14,180 nt of DNA from Thermoanaerobaculia bacterium (GTDB taxonomy: Bacteria; Acidobacteriota; Thermoanaerobaculia; UBA5066). Below are positions 7,323-13,783 of this stretch, one piece after another; position 1 is the stretch's first letter, and every line of letters starts with the position of its first letter. Position numbers and translations under genes: made by a program. The notes under the pieces were generated by a model. That model searched no databases and was not told where the DNA came from. It saw only the letters and a list, made by a program, of their open reading frames with translations. The stretch spans positions 1 through 14,180 of the forward strand of contig JAMQPJ010000416.1 in assembly GCA_023717585.1 (NCBI GenBank), written 5' to 3'.

Positions 7323-8429
7323 ATGAACGTGCGCTCGCGGATCGTTTCAGTGCTGTCGGCCTTGATGCTCGCGGCCGCCGCGCCGCGGGCAGCAGCGCAT
7401 CAGGACGCCACGGTCGCGGCCGGCATCACGTTCGGACGCGACGCGACGTACCGGCTCGACCTCGTTCTGGACAGCGAGCACCTTCCTCCTCTTCCCCCTC
7501 CGACGGCCGGTTCCGGCCTGCTGGCGCACGTCGAAGGAATGACTCCGGGCCTCGAGACACGCTTCGGGCCTTTCGTCCGGGTCTTCCTCGAGCGCGGTGC
7601 GCTCTCGTTCGACGGGCGGCGCGTCCGCCCGGAGTCCGCGAAGATCGTTGCCGAGGGAGACGCCGATTCCGCGCCGAACCTCCGTCTTCTTGGCACGGTC
7701 CCCACCGGCTCGAAGGCCTTCACGTTCTCGAGCGGCTTCGACGCGGGCACGTTCGTGCTCCGCCTCGCGGCACCGGGCGCGGACGAGCCCGTGCGGCAGT
7801 GGCTCAAGGGGAACGAGACGAGCCGCCCCTTCCCGCTCGACTCCCGGGTGGTGCCCGAGAGCCGCGCCGCGGTCGTGCGCGGCTACTTCGTCATGGGCTT
7901 CCGGCACATCCTTCCCGACGGTGTCGATCACATCCTCTTCGTCCTCGGCCTCTTCCTCCTGTCGCCTCGGCTGAAGCCTCTCCTCGTGCAGGTGACGTCG
8001 TTCACCGCCGCGCACACGCTCGCGCTCGCGCTCGCCGCGCTCGGCTTCGTCTCCCTCCCGCCGCGCGTCGTCGAGCCGCTCATCGCGCTCTCGATCGTGT
8101 ACGTCGCGTTGGAGAACGTCGTGACGCCCCGGCTCACGCCGTGGCGGCCGGCCGTGGTCTTCGGATTCGGCCTCCTCCACGGGATGGGTTTCGCCGGAGC
8201 GCTCCGGGAGGCCGGACTTCCACGTCCGGAGATCGCGGCCGCCCTCCTCTCGTTCAATGCCGGCGTCGAAGGCGGCCAGCTCGCGGTGATTCTCGCGGCC
8301 TTTGTCGTCCTCGCGCTGCCGTTCCGGGCCCGGCCCTGGTACCGGAGCCGGATCGTGGTCGCCGGTTCCCTCCTGATCGCCGCAGTGGGCCTCTTCTGGC
8401 TCGTCCAGCGCATCCTGTCGCCGGCGTAG
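7323..8429 (+). CDS. HupE/UreJ-family membrane protein with N-terminal secreted domain
   Basis: 368 residues from the ATG at 7323. A GTG at 7314 would add three residues; neither start has a ribosome-binding site, and the ATG starts the signal peptide more naturally. Residues 1-25 form a signal peptide (AAAAPRAAA before HQDATV). About 26-180 is a soluble beta-rich extracytoplasmic domain. From about 186 on come several membrane helices with the family's conserved histidines: GFRHILPDGVDHILFVLGL (H195, H203), TAAHTL (H231) and LLHGMGFAGAL (H286). These intramembrane histidines suggest metal (nickel or cobalt) handling or transport, as proposed for HupE/UreJ proteins. No hydrogenase or urease genes are in the window, and many environmental genomes carry this longer form outside such clusters, so the substrate is open. 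The gene starts 48 bp after the cupredoxin-like gene and converges on the next gene. Confidence 0.88.
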   Translation: MNVRSRIVSVLSALMLAAAAPRAAAHQDATVAAGITFGRDATYRLDLVLDSEHLPPLPPPTAGSGLLAHVEGMTPGLETRFGPFVRVFLERGALSFDGRRVRPESAKIVAEGDADSAPNLRLLGTVPTGSKAFTFSSGFDAGTFVLRLAAPGADEPVRQWLKGNETSRPFPLDSRVVPESRAAVVRGYFVMGFRHILPDGVDHILFVLGLFLLSPRLKPLLVQVTSFTAAHTLALALAALGFVSLPPRVVEPLIALSIVYVALENVVTPRLTPWRPAVVFGFGLLHGMGFAGALREAGLPRPEIAAALLSFNAGVEGGQLAVILAAFVVLALPFRARPWYRSRIVVAGSLLIAAVGLFWLVQRILSPA

Positions 8430-8484
8430 CCGGACGCCTGCCGTGGCCGAAGGACGCGTCGCGGGCGTTACGCTTCCGAGGCGC
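8430..8484. other. Convergent intergenic spacer
   Basis: These 55 bases lie between two genes that end towards each other. Short GC-rich inverted segments exist, but no stem with a T-tract on either strand, so no intrinsic terminator is called. Confidence 0.5.
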
Positions 8485-9960
8485 TCAGCGCGGGCGTTTG
8501 TGCATCGCCTCGCGGAACGCGCGGCGGCTCTCGTCGGTCGGGATGTCGAGCTCCAGCTTCGCGACGAGCTCGGAGAGCGTCCCCGCGGTCTTCGCCGCGC
8601 GCTTCACGACGACGCGCGCCAGCGGCCCGATCTGCTTTGCGAGCTCGTTCTCGGCTGCGCGGAGGTCTTCCTCCGAGATCACGAGCGTCCGTCCGGACGA
8701 CCCCGGTGTCAGGGAGGCTCCGCCCTGGGAGGAGCGCGAAGGTCCGGAAGCGACCGACCTGCCCCCGCTCGGAAGCTCGGTGGGCGCCTCGCTCGGGGGC
8801 GCCGGCGTCGTGCCAGCGGGCCGGTTCGCACCCGAAGGCATGCGGGCTGCGAGAAGGCACTTCGAGAGAAACCTGTCGCGCGTGGCGGTCTCGGCGACCT
8901 GGTCGGCGAGCGTGCCGCAGAGGGCCTCCAGTGTCGGGGCCGTTCGGGCGGCCCTCTTCACGAGGACCTTCGCCATTGGTCCCACGGCGGACGCGAGGCT
9001 CTCCTCGATGCGGTTCAGGACGCCCGAGTCGAAGGCCGCGCCCGCTGCCGGAACGTACCCGGGGGAGCCCGGCATCCCGCCCTGCGCCCTGATCGCCGTG
9101 CCCTGCGGTTCGTCGGCCTGCGGCACCTCACCGCACTGCAGACGGTAAAGATCGAGGTCGAGCGCGTAGACGTCGCCGTACCGCGCGTCGCGATCCTTCG
9201 CCATCATCTTGCGGATCACGCGGCAGATGCCCTCCGAAAGTCCGGCCTCGAACCGGCGGGGGTCGGGCAGCGGCTCGACGAGGTGCATCGACATGACGAT
9301 GGGGCCGGAGGCTCCCGAGTAGGGCGTGTGCCCGGTCACGAGGTGGTAGAGCGTCGCGCCCAGGGAATAGACGTCCGCCCGCGCATCCACGTCCTTCTGC
9401 CCGCGGATCTGCTCCGGCGAGATGTAGTGAGGCGTGCCGATCGCCTGGCCCGTCTGCGTGAGGGACTGATCCTCGTCGATGCGCTTGGCGATTCCGAGGT
9501 CCACGAGCTTCACGTCGCCCCGGCTCGTGAGCATCATGTTGTCGGGCTTGATGTCCCGGTGGACGATGCCGTCCGCGTGCGCGACCGAGAGCGCGCGGCA
9601 GGCGTGGCGAATGATCTGGATCGACTCCGTCTCGCTGAAGTGGCCGCGCTTCAGGTAGGTGCCTAGCGAATGCCCGTCCACGAACTCCATCGCGAGGTAG
9701 TAGACCGAGTCGACGCAGCCGAAGTCGTAGATCTGGACGATGTTCGGATGATTCAGCCGGGCGGCCGCGCGCGCCTCCTTGAGAAAGCGCTGCACGAAGT
9801 TCGCGTCCGACGAGAACTGGTGGGCGAGCGTCTTCAGGGCGACGAGGCGCTCGAGCGTGAGGTCCCGCGCGCGATAGACCCTTCCCATTCCACCCACGCC
9901 GAGTTCCTCGAGGATCTCGTAGTCGCCGAAGCGGGTGCCGGGAGGGATTGAGTCCGCCAT
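8485..9960 (-). CDS. Soluble Ser/Thr protein kinase with two copies of a small C-terminal domain
   Basis: 491 residues. The kinase domain (about 13-275) has a Gly-rich loop (LGVGGMGRV), K43, E62, H134-R135-D136 with K138 and N141, a DLG magnesium motif at 154-156 in place of DFG, and ISPEQIRG at about 180-187. DLG is common in bacterial Hanks-type kinases, so activity is expected. No membrane helix, PASTA or TPR is present. After a linker, about 314-372 (VLNRIEESLASAVGPMAKVLVKRAARTA...) and about 432-487 (DLRAAENELAKQIGPLARVVVKRAAKTA...) are two related helical units sharing an (A/I)GP(M/L)A(K/R)V(L/V)VKRAA(R/K)TA core. They are separated by a Pro/Ser/Gly-rich linker of about 60 residues. Similar tails occur on other bacterial signalling proteins as a domain of unknown function. 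The gene begins 16 bp after the Tll0287-like/HAMP gene, so its input signal probably comes from that protein. Confidence 0.93.
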   Translation of the reverse strand: MADSIPPGTRFGDYEILEELGVGGMGRVYRARDLTLERLVALKTLAHQFSSDANFVQRFLKEARAAARLNHPNIVQIYDFGCVDSVYYLAMEFVDGHSLGTYLKRGHFSETESIQIIRHACRALSVAHADGIVHRDIKPDNMMLTSRGDVKLVDLGIAKRIDEDQSLTQTGQAIGTPHYISPEQIRGQKDVDARADVYSLGATLYHLVTGHTPYSGASGPIVMSMHLVEPLPDPRRFEAGLSEGICRVIRKMMAKDRDARYGDVYALDLDLYRLQCGEVPQADEPQGTAIRAQGGMPGSPGYVPAAGAAFDSGVLNRIEESLASAVGPMAKVLVKRAARTAPTLEALCGTLADQVAETATRDRFLSKCLLAARMPSGANRPAGTTPAPPSEAPTELPSGGRSVASGPSRSSQGGASLTPGSSGRTLVISEEDLRAAENELAKQIGPLARVVVKRAAKTAGTLSELVAKLELDIPTDESRRAFREAMHKRPR

Positions 9961-9976
9961 CCGTCCGGGTCCCGCC

Positions 9977-10852
9977 TTACTCGGACTCGAGCATCTTCAG
10001 CGCCTTCGTCAGGCTGATGCGCATCCGGTTGAACGAGCCGGACAGCACGGCGACCTCGTCCGAGCCCTTCACCGTCACTTCGGGCGCGTCGAGGTTCCCG
10101 GTGCTCACCTGGTCGGCCATCTGGGACAGGCGCTTGATGGGCCGGATGACGGCGAGCATCAGGAGGACGTTCAGGACGACGAGGATGCTCGCGAAGACGG
10201 CGATCAGCGAACCGAGGAGCGTCTTGAAAGCGGTGGTCGCGAGGCCGATCGGAACGGCCATCGGCACCGAGACGATCTGCGCGCCGATGATCTCGTTCAG
10301 CTTCCAGCCGTAGCCGCCGCTCGTCCCGTAAGCCTTCACGACGGAGGCCGGCGCCATCTCGGGAGTCGTGTGGCACGAGAGGCAGCCCGGGTCGGTGATC
10401 TTGATGGGCCGCGCGAGGTAGAGCGCGCGCCCGAGGGGCGCGTCGCGCTCGCCGATGATCTCGGGGAGCTTTTCGTTCGAGCGGAACGCGTTCACGACGT
10501 CCGCCTCCCACTCGACCGTCCGGTCGCGCGGGTTCGTCGGGTTGAGCGTCGCTTCCTTGTACGTGTACTCGGGATTGCTCTCGCGCAGGTAATTGAAGAT
10601 CTCGGTCGCCGAATAGGCGGGGACCGACTGCGGCAGAAACTCTTCCGCGAGGCGCGGCGCCAGGAGCGGCTTGATCTGCTTGTTCGTGTAGCCCCTGGTG
10701 GCCATCGCCGTCTGCATCATGATCCGCGCGTTCTGAACGATCTGAGTCCGTGCGTTTTTCTGGAGCAGGCTGTTGGAGATGTAGCCCGCCGGAACGAGCG
10801 CGACGGCGAAAACGAGAATCAGTATCAGATTGAACTTGACGAATAGCGACAT
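9977..10852 (-). CDS. Membrane sensor with Tll0287-like c-heme domain and HAMP domain, no output domain
   Basis: 291 residues. Membrane helix 1 is about 6-24 and helix 2 about 212-236, so residues 25-211 face the periplasm. That region carries the CLSCH heme-c attachment motif (C157, C160, H161) in a GCLSCHTTP setting after an ARPIKITDP strand, typical of the Tll0287-like (DUF3365) PAS-like fold. A HAMP domain follows (about 236-288: VIRPIKRLSQMADQVSTGNLD, then GSDEVAVLSGSFNRM), and the protein stops at once after it. Family members often continue into a kinase, cyclase or chemotaxis domain; here that is missing, and a soluble Ser/Thr kinase gene starts 16 bp downstream. The AAGGTGG ribosome-binding site at 10863-10857 supports the ATG at 10852. 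Heme attachment would occur in the periplasm. Its role as a redox or gas sensor is inferred from the family. Confidence 0.9.
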   Translation of the reverse strand: MSLFVKFNLILILVFAVALVPAGYISNSLLQKNARTQIVQNARIMMQTAMATRGYTNKQIKPLLAPRLAEEFLPQSVPAYSATEIFNYLRESNPEYTYKEATLNPTNPRDRTVEWEADVVNAFRSNEKLPEIIGERDAPLGRALYLARPIKITDPGCLSCHTTPEMAPASVVKAYGTSGGYGWKLNEIIGAQIVSVPMAVPIGLATTAFKTLLGSLIAVFASILVVLNVLLMLAVIRPIKRLSQMADQVSTGNLDAPEVTVKGSDEVAVLSGSFNRMRISLTKALKMLESE

Positions 10853-10856
10853 GCGT

Positions 10857-10876
10857 CCACCTTTTCCGCGATTCTA
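10857..10876 (-). promoter_or_regulatory. Ribosome-binding site and possible -10 box for the heme-sensor/kinase operon
   Basis: On the minus strand, AAGGTGG (10863-10857) lies four bases before the ATG at 10852. TAGAAT (10876-10871) lies 18 bases before the ATG and resembles a -10 box. No clear -35 box is seen. The ribosome-binding site is convincing; the promoter is tentative. Confidence 0.45.
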
Positions 10877-10931
10877 ACGCCCGTGGCCTTCCGCCATGAA
10901 TACGACCGGAGAAGGAGAGAGCCGGCGGCTG

Positions 10932-11711
10932 CTAGAACTTGTAGACGACCGCGGCGATGAGCGCCGTGTCGGTCTTCCTGAGCGTGGGCGGGTTGGGGAG
11001 GTTCTTGTAGTCGACGAGATACGCGACCTTCAGCTCGAAGTTCTTGACGAGCGACGCGGCGAGCCCCAGTTCGAAATGGTAGAAGCAGTCGGAAGTGTCG
11101 TTCGTCTTCCAGAGACCCGTCGCCTTTTCCGTGAAGGTCGCCGTCGGCGCGATCTTCCAGACGAAGCCCTGGCCCAGGGAGAACGCTCCGCTCGACGTGG
11201 CGTCGAAACCGCTGTCCTTCTCGAACGCCCCGCCGACGGAGGCATCCGCGGTCAGTTCGAGGTTCTTCTCCTTCACGAGGTAGGTCCCCGCGCCCAGCAT
11301 CGGGGTGATGAGGTACGTGACGTTCTTGAAACGGTCTCGCTGATAGCCGACTTGCGCGAATGCGTAGATGCGCTCGGTGAGCTTGTACTCGTAGCGCAGG
11401 CTCGCGCCCGCCTTGTCCGTCGTGGCCAGGCCGTCGCTCGCGGAGCGCAGGTAGAACGCGTCGGCCTTGAAGAGGCTGTGCGTTTTCGGGTCGTACACCA
11501 GGTTGAACCCGAGGTTGAAGCTGCTCGTGTCGGTGTTGCCGCTCGTGAGCGCGAGGCCGGCGCTGAACGAACCCTGGAGCGCGGGTGGCGGCGGGTCTGC
11601 CGGCGGGCACGGGCACATCGGCTTCGCCGGCGCGGCCACCTGCGAGAAGGCCGGCGCGGCAGCAGCCACGAGGAGAACGAGCGAGAAAGCGGTGAACGCC
11701 TTTCGAGTCAC
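10932..11711 (-). CDS. DUF481-family (YdiY-like) outer-membrane beta-barrel protein
   Basis: 259 residues. Residues 1-24 are a signal peptide ending AFSQ, followed by a Pro-rich linker with two Cys (CPCPPADPPPP, C33 and C35). From about 46 the chain shows alternating polar and hydrophobic strands. The LTSGNTDTSSFNLG signature (about 55-68) is the hallmark of DUF481 proteins, and the chain ends in YKF with the terminal Phe expected of outer-membrane barrels. The start is a GTG at 11711 with GAGG about eight bases upstream; it begins 13 bp after the mscL stop, so the two are probably one operon. The role of the family is not settled; some members respond to salt or acid stress, which would fit a pairing with a mechanosensitive channel. 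The outer-membrane location implies a Gram-negative envelope. Confidence 0.88.
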   Translation of the reverse strand: MTRKAFTAFSLVLLVAAAAPAFSQVAAPAKPMCPCPPADPPPPALQGSFSAGLALTSGNTDTSSFNLGFNLVYDPKTHSLFKADAFYLRSASDGLATTDKAGASLRYEYKLTERIYAFAQVGYQRDRFKNVTYLITPMLGAGTYLVKEKNLELTADASVGGAFEKDSGFDATSSGAFSLGQGFVWKIAPTATFTEKATGLWKTNDTSDCFYHFELGLAASLVKNFELKVAYLVDYKNLPNPPTLRKTDTALIAAVVYKF

Positions 11712-11724
11712 GTGGCGCCTCGCA

Positions 11725-12132
11725 TTACTTCCGGAGAAGGTCCCGGATCTCGGTGAGGAGCTGCTGGTCCGCCGTGGGTCCGGCGGGAGCCGGAGCGGGG
11801 GCTTCCCTCTTCATGCGGTTCGCCTGCTTCACGACGACGAAGATCACGAAGCCCACGATGAGAAAGTCGATGATCGTGTTGAAGAAGAGGCCGTAGTTGA
11901 CGGTCGGGAGTCCGGCCGCTTTCGCCGCCGCGAGGGTCTCGGCGGGCTTGCCGGACAGGTTCAGGAACAGGTTCGAGAAGTCGACCTTGCCCATCAGGAG
12001 GCCGATCGGTGGCATCAGGATGTCGCTCGTGAACGACGCCACGATTTTCCCGAACGCCGCGCCGATGACGACGCCGACCGCGAGATCGAGCACGTTGCCC
12101 TTGGCGATGAACTCCCTGAATTCCTTGAGCAT
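11725..12132 (-). CDS. mscL: Large-conductance mechanosensitive channel MscL
   Basis: 135 residues, the normal length for MscL. The N-terminus MLKEFREFIAKGNVLDLAVG leads into pore helix TM1 (about 14-40, GVVIGAAFGKIVASFTSDILMPPIG), with the tightly conserved N13-D16 region and small-residue packing of the gate. TM2 is about 81-103 (LFFNTIIDFLIVGFVIFVVV). The C-terminal cytoplasmic helix (ADQQLLTEIRDLLRK) follows an Ala/Pro linker. The channel opens under membrane tension and releases solutes on hypo-osmotic shock. The frame is open further upstream to 12288, but those codons are Arg/Ser-rich and unlike MscL. The ATG at 12132 has AGGGAG seven bases upstream and gives the canonical N-terminus. 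It leads a two-gene operon with the DUF481 barrel. Confidence 0.97.
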   Translation of the reverse strand: MLKEFREFIAKGNVLDLAVGVVIGAAFGKIVASFTSDILMPPIGLLMGKVDFSNLFLNLSGKPAETLAAAKAAGLPTVNYGLFFNTIIDFLIVGFVIFVVVKQANRMKREAPAPAPAGPTADQQLLTEIRDLLRK

Positions 12133-12286
12133 GGAGATCTCCCTTTCTTTCCGGTTGAGGAGGCGACGGGGGCCTGAAGACTCCTGCCGCGTGAGCGAAC
12201 GGGAACGCGACTCCGGACTCCGGCGAGAATACCCGACCGCATGGCCCCTCCAGCCCCGGTTTTTCGCGTTACTTCGAGGAGGCGCC
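12133..12286. promoter_or_regulatory. Divergent intergenic region between mscL and the first propeller gene
   Basis: These 154 bases separate divergent genes and should hold promoters for both. GAGAAT at 12225-12230 is a poor -10 candidate on the plus strand; nothing convincing was found for mscL. Two tandem ACTCCGG copies sit at 12210-12223. The right end holds a GAGGAGG ribosome-binding site (12276-12282) four bases before the ATG at 12287. Confidence 0.4.
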
Positions 12287-13645
12287 ATGAGAACTCGTCA
12301 AGATCTCTCGGCGGGGGCGGCCTCGGTTCTGGCGCTCCTGGGGATGTCCCTCGCGACGCCCGCCCGGGGGCAGGCGTTCACGGAGTTCCCGATTCCGACT
12401 CTGCTGGCCGGCTCCCTGGCCATCACTTCGGGGCCCGACGGAAACCTCTGGTTCACGGAAAGCGGTTTCAGCGCGAACAAGATCGGCCGGATCACCCCGG
12501 CCGGGGTGATCACCGAGTTCGTCATCCCGACCGCCAACAGCTTCCCCCTCGGCATCGCGGCGGGACCCGACGGGAATCTCTGGTTCACGGAGAGGAACAG
12601 CAACAAGATCGCCCGCATCACGACCGCCGGGGTCATCACGGAGGTCGTCACGACGGCCTTCAGCAGCAACCCGCAGTTCATCACCGCCGGGCCCGACGGG
12701 AATCTCTGGTTCACGGAATACAACGGGCAGAAGATCGGCCGCATCACCACCGCCGGGGTCCTCACGGAGTTCCCGGTCGGGGCGGGACGTCATCCCATGG
12801 GCATCGCGGCGGGGCCGGACGGCAACCTCTGGTTCACCGAGTACCTGGGAAACCAGATCGGCCGCATCACGACCTCGGGCACGATCACCGAGTTCCCCAT
12901 CCCCACGCCCAACAGCAGTCCCGACGGCATCGTCTCGGGGCCGGACGGAAACCTCTGGTTCACCGAGGGCATCGGAAACCGCATCGGCCGAATCACGACC
13001 GCCGGCGTGATCACGGAGTATCCGCTCCCGACCGCGGGGAGCGGTCCGTCGGGCATCGTCGTCGGCCCGGACGGCGCGCTCTGGTTCACCGAGCAGTACA
13101 GCCCCGGCAACCGGATCGGCCGGATCACGACCGCCGGCACGATCACGGAGTTCCCGATCCCGACGGCGCAGAGCGGCGCGCACGGAATCGCCGCCGGACC
13201 GGACGGCAACGTCTGGTTCACCGAAAGCCGGGCCGAGGGAAACCGGATCGGACGACTCGTGACGGGCACCCTATTCTTCGCGCTCACCCCCTGTCGCCTG
13301 TTCGACACGCGAAACGCGATCGGAGCGGACGCCGCGGCGCCGTCGCTGGCGGGGCTCGGCACGCGCACGATCGCGATCAACGGCAGGTGCGGCCTTCCCG
13401 CGACGGCGAGAACGCTGTCGGTGAACATGACGATCACGGGTGCCGCCGCTTCGGGCACCCTCCTGCTCTACCCGGCCCACCTTGGGTCGGCACCCCTCGC
13501 CACCAGCATCAGCTTCCGCGCCGGCCAGACCCGCGCGAACAACGACCTGCTCCTCCTGGCCGCCGACGGAACGGGCTTCAAGGTCCTGAACGACTCCCCG
13601 GGACCCGTCGACTTCATCCTCGACGTGAACGGCTGGTTCGAATGA
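12287..13645 (+). CDS. Secreted seven-bladed propeller protein of the Vgb/streptogramin-lyase fold with C-terminal accessory domain
   Basis: 452 residues. Signal peptide 1-29 (ending ATPARGQ) is followed by seven propeller repeats of 41-44 residues. Each has a GPDG(N/A)(L/V)WFTE core; the GPDG motifs begin at residues 49, 93, 135, 176, 218, 260 and 304, with RIGRITTAGVITEFPIPT between them. Seven blades match the fold of virginiamycin B lyase (Vgb). A C-terminal domain (about 329-452) begins FFALTPCRLFDTR and ends VDFILDVNGWFE. It has C336 and a second Cys in NGRCGLP that could form a disulfide, and resembles a domain attached to many secreted acidobacterial proteins. The frame is open upstream, but the ATG at 12287 is chosen for its GAGGAGG site and the signal peptide. 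Vgb catalytic residues appear not to be kept, so a binding or structural role outside the cell is more likely than antibiotic cleavage. Confidence 0.9.
   Translation: MRTRQDLSAGAASVLALLGMSLATPARGQAFTEFPIPTLLAGSLAITSGPDGNLWFTESGFSANKIGRITPAGVITEFVIPTANSFPLGIAAGPDGNLWFTERNSNKIARITTAGVITEVVTTAFSSNPQFITAGPDGNLWFTEYNGQKIGRITTAGVLTEFPVGAGRHPMGIAAGPDGNLWFTEYLGNQIGRITTSGTITEFPIPTPNSSPDGIVSGPDGNLWFTEGIGNRIGRITTAGVITEYPLPTAGSGPSGIVVGPDGALWFTEQYSPGNRIGRITTAGTITEFPIPTAQSGAHGIAAGPDGNVWFTESRAEGNRIGRLVTGTLFFALTPCRLFDTRNAIGADAAAPSLAGLGTRTIAINGRCGLPATARTLSVNMTITGAAASGTLLLYPAHLGSAPLATSISFRAGQTRANNDLLLLAADGTGFKVLNDSPGPVDFILDVNGWFE
12431..13228 (+). repeat. Seven in-gene tandem repeats encoding propeller blades
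   Basis: Coding repeats of 123-132 bases. GPDG codons start at 12431, 12563, 12689, 12812, 12938, 13064 and 13196. The units differ at many silent positions, so this is an old protein-level duplication and not a recent DNA expansion. Confidence 0.85.
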
Positions 13646-13680
13646 ACGTGGCCTGACACCGTCCTCGTAGAATCACCGGG

Positions 13681-13737
13681 ATGGTCCCCGACGATCCCGG
13701 GCCGAGGCGCATCGAACGCGCGTTCGAAAAGCTCTGA
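13681..13737 (+). CDS. Possible 18-codon small ORF in the gap between propeller genes
   Basis: An ATG at 13681 opens an 18-residue frame (MVPDDPGPRRIERAFEKL, then TGA). A -10-like TAGAAT at 13668-13673 lies seven bases before the ATG, the spacing expected for a leaderless message. There is no ribosome-binding site. It could be a leader peptide for the next gene, a decayed gene remnant, or chance. The palindrome at 13712-13727 lies inside it. Confidence 0.15.
   Translation: MVPDDPGPRRIERAFEKL
13712..13727. repeat. 16-bp perfect palindrome
   Basis: TCGAACGCGCGTTCGA reads the same on both strands. It lies 57 bases before the second propeller gene. No T-tract follows on the plus strand (AAAAGC does), so it is more like a dimeric-protein operator than a terminator. 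The next bases outward do not match. Confidence 0.5.
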
Positions 13738-13769
13738 AGGCACGCGCCCGATCGCTCCGAAACCCTGCG

Positions 13770-13778
13770 TGGTAGTGT
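13770..13778 (+). promoter_or_regulatory. Possible extended -10 element for the second propeller gene
   Basis: TGGTAGTGT fits the extended -10 pattern TGnTAnnnT and ends five bases before the ATG at 13784. No Shine-Dalgarno sequence lies between, which points to a leaderless or near-leaderless message if the element is real. Confidence 0.3.
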
Positions 13779-13783
13779 GAGTC

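Noticed and set aside
8430..8484. Bidirectional terminator between convergent genes
   Set aside because: Only short GC-rich inverted segments and no T-tract on either strand.
9493..9501. DLG in place of DFG in the soluble kinase as a sign of a dead kinase
   Set aside because: The metal-binding Asp is kept, as are K43, E62, HRD and N141; DLG is common in active bacterial kinases.
8443..9666. Plus-strand open frame opposite the soluble Ser/Thr kinase
   Set aside because: Translation is a typical Arg/Ala/Val-rich shadow, while the minus strand shows every kinase motif.
11897..12286. Upstream extension of the first propeller protein
   Set aside because: It would run antisense through mscL; the ATG at 12287 has a good ribosome-binding site and starts a clear signal peptide.
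12431..13228. Regular repeats as a possible CRISPR array
   Set aside because: Units are about 126 bases, in frame, encode propeller blades and have no conserved spacer/repeat split.
12287..13645. Antibiotic-resistance gene (streptogramin lyase)
   Set aside because: The similarity is to the propeller fold; the protein is secreted, has an extra C-terminal domain and lacks two of the three catalytic residues by inspection.
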